Shown here: positions 63,279-64,000 of the stretch, piece after piece
Layout of the letters: the number at the start of each line of letters is the position of its first letter
How positions within the stretch are numbered: position 1 is the first letter of the stretch
Source: an uncultured Sphingomonadales bacterium
GTDB lineage: Bacteria > Pseudomonadota > Alphaproteobacteria > Sphingomonadales > Rhodothalassiaceae
Assembly (NCBI GenBank): GCA_947499155.1
Contig: CANMND010000004.1
Coordinates: 1-64,000, forward strand
Direction of reading: 5' to 3'
DNA: 64,000 nt
The notes under the pieces: generated by a model
Told to the model about the DNA's origin: nothing
What the model saw: only the letters and a program-made list of their open reading frames with translations
Database searches by the model: none
Translations under genes and position numbers: made by a program

Positions 63279-64000
63279 TCAGACCTGATAGGTTCCGGGC
63301 TGATAACGGGCAAGATTCGATGGATCCTTAAACCAGGTTATCGTCTGGTCCAGCCCTTTCATAAATCCGTCCCGGCCGCCATGGTCCGGCTGCCAGTTCA
63401 GCAGCTTTTGTGCCTTTGAGATATCGGCAAAAAGGCGTTCAACTTCGCTTTTGTCAGGGCGCAGGCGGGCCTCATCTGTCTCAATTTCGATCTCAACACC
63501 CATGCGTTCGGCGATAAGACGGGCGGTGTCGCCTATGGAAATCTCAAATCCGCTGCCGATATTGATCACCTCACCCGCGGCATTTGGCGACAGTGCAATG
63601 GCGATGAAGCCTGACACGGTGTCAGCGACATAGGAAAAATCTCGGGTCGGTGTCAGGGCACCAAGCCGGATATGTCGCGCACCCGCCGCAATCTGGGTGA
63701 TGATGGTGGGTATGACGGCGCGGGCCGATTGACGCGGGCCGTAAGTGTTGAAGGGGCGGATGATGGCAACCGGCAGGTCAAAGCTTGCATAAAACGACCA
63801 GGCCATCTGATCGGCACCGATTTTTGACGCCGAATAGGGCGATTGACCCATTAAGGGGTGGCTTTCCGGGATCGGAACCTGTTGTGCCGTTCCATATACC
63901 TCGCTGGTGGATGTGTGTACGATTCGTTTGGTTTTAAGGGTGCGGGCTGCCTGCATCACATTCAGCGTACCGCGAATATTGGTCTCAAGATAAGAATCCG
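63279..64000 (-). CDS. LegB-like NAD-dependent nucleotide-sugar 4,6-dehydratase, 3' part
   Basis: The gene runs off the right edge, so the N-terminal NAD-binding part is missing; the frame is open to 64000. Visible are NIRGTLNVMQAAR, VHTSTSEVYGTAQ, YSASKIGADQMAWSFYASF with the YxxxK pair, RPFNTYGPRQSARAVIPTII, and PTRDFSYVADTVSGF. This order resembles LegB-type UDP-sugar dehydratases of legionaminic/pseudaminic acid routes, or related NDP-sugar dehydratases. It suggests a surface-sugar cluster beyond the edge. Confidence 0.8.
   Translation of the reverse strand, partial: DSYLETNIRGTLNVMQAARTLKTKRIVHTSTSEVYGTAQQVPIPESHPLMGQSPYSASKIGADQMAWSFYASFDLPVAIIRPFNTYGPRQSARAVIPTIITQIAAGARHIRLGALTPTRDFSYVADTVSGFIAIALSPNAAGEVINIGSGFEISIGDTARLIAERMGVEIEIETDEARLRPDKSEVERLFADISKAQKLLNWQPDHGGRDGFMKGLDQTITWFKDPSNLARYQPGTYQV

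Overview
The window is bacterial chromosome and reads as an alphaproteobacterium. The evidence is the gene content and order: a RegB/RegA-type redox two-component pair near a SenC/Sco gene, the infA-maf-rng-yacG block, hisI beside a NifU-like scaffold, an IalB-family protein, a Usg-like protein, a metH split into two genes, and a large TonB-dependent receptor. The genus cannot be fixed from the sequence alone.

Bases 1-11,556 are an accessory island: a head-to-tail array of displaced RHS C-terminal cassettes, all on the + strand. Each unit is a 5'-truncated piece of one GC-rich RHS core, then a variable toxin tip, then a small AT-rich immunity-type gene. I count an upstream immunity gene cut by the left edge (DUF1493-like), seven tip-bearing units (one a remnant), and a last core fragment with no tip. 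Two units carry phospholipase A2-like tips, each with a related multi-pass membrane protein. One intact and one broken unit carry polymorphic toxin type 44 (Ntox44-like) tips with lipoprotein partners. Two units carry divergent tips of an unnamed family with related exported partners. One unit has an unrecognised tip and an exported partner. All immunity candidates except the DUF1493-like one carry a signal peptide, lipobox or membrane segment, so the arsenal looks envelope-directed. The full-length RHS gene that these tips would recombine into is not in the window.

From 11.6 kb the sequence is ordinary chromosome. 11.6-16.8 kb: ycgN, sco/senC, an exported ankyrin protein, regB-regA and a divergent GGDEF/EAL-like protein. 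17-31 kb: exported proteins, pccB, a SprA-like protease, xseA, purD, a TonB-dependent receptor whose signal peptide is out of frame with its body, and mlaA. 31.3-37.1 kb: a methionine-cycle operon made of an ArsR-methyltransferase fusion, metF and split metH. 37-50.6 kb: arsC, an M14 peptidase, infC (apparently starting at AUA), thrS, rlmN, an IalB-like gene, a 3-oxoacid CoA-transferase pair, an FKBP lipoprotein and galE. 50.7-55.3 kb: usg, a MATE transporter, a DUF411 protein, a complete type II restriction-modification pair resembling NgoMIV, and tRNA-Phe. 55.4-64 kb: yacG-rng-maf-infA, gloB, hisI, a NifU-like gene, msrC, a CAT-anticodon tRNA, bioF-bioD and the 3' part of a LegB-like nucleotide-sugar dehydratase that runs off the right edge.

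All assignments are by reading motifs and overall protein pattern; no database search was run. Start codons were chosen from ribosome-binding-site spacing, stop/start overlaps and signal-peptide placement, and are noted where they differ from the longest open frame.
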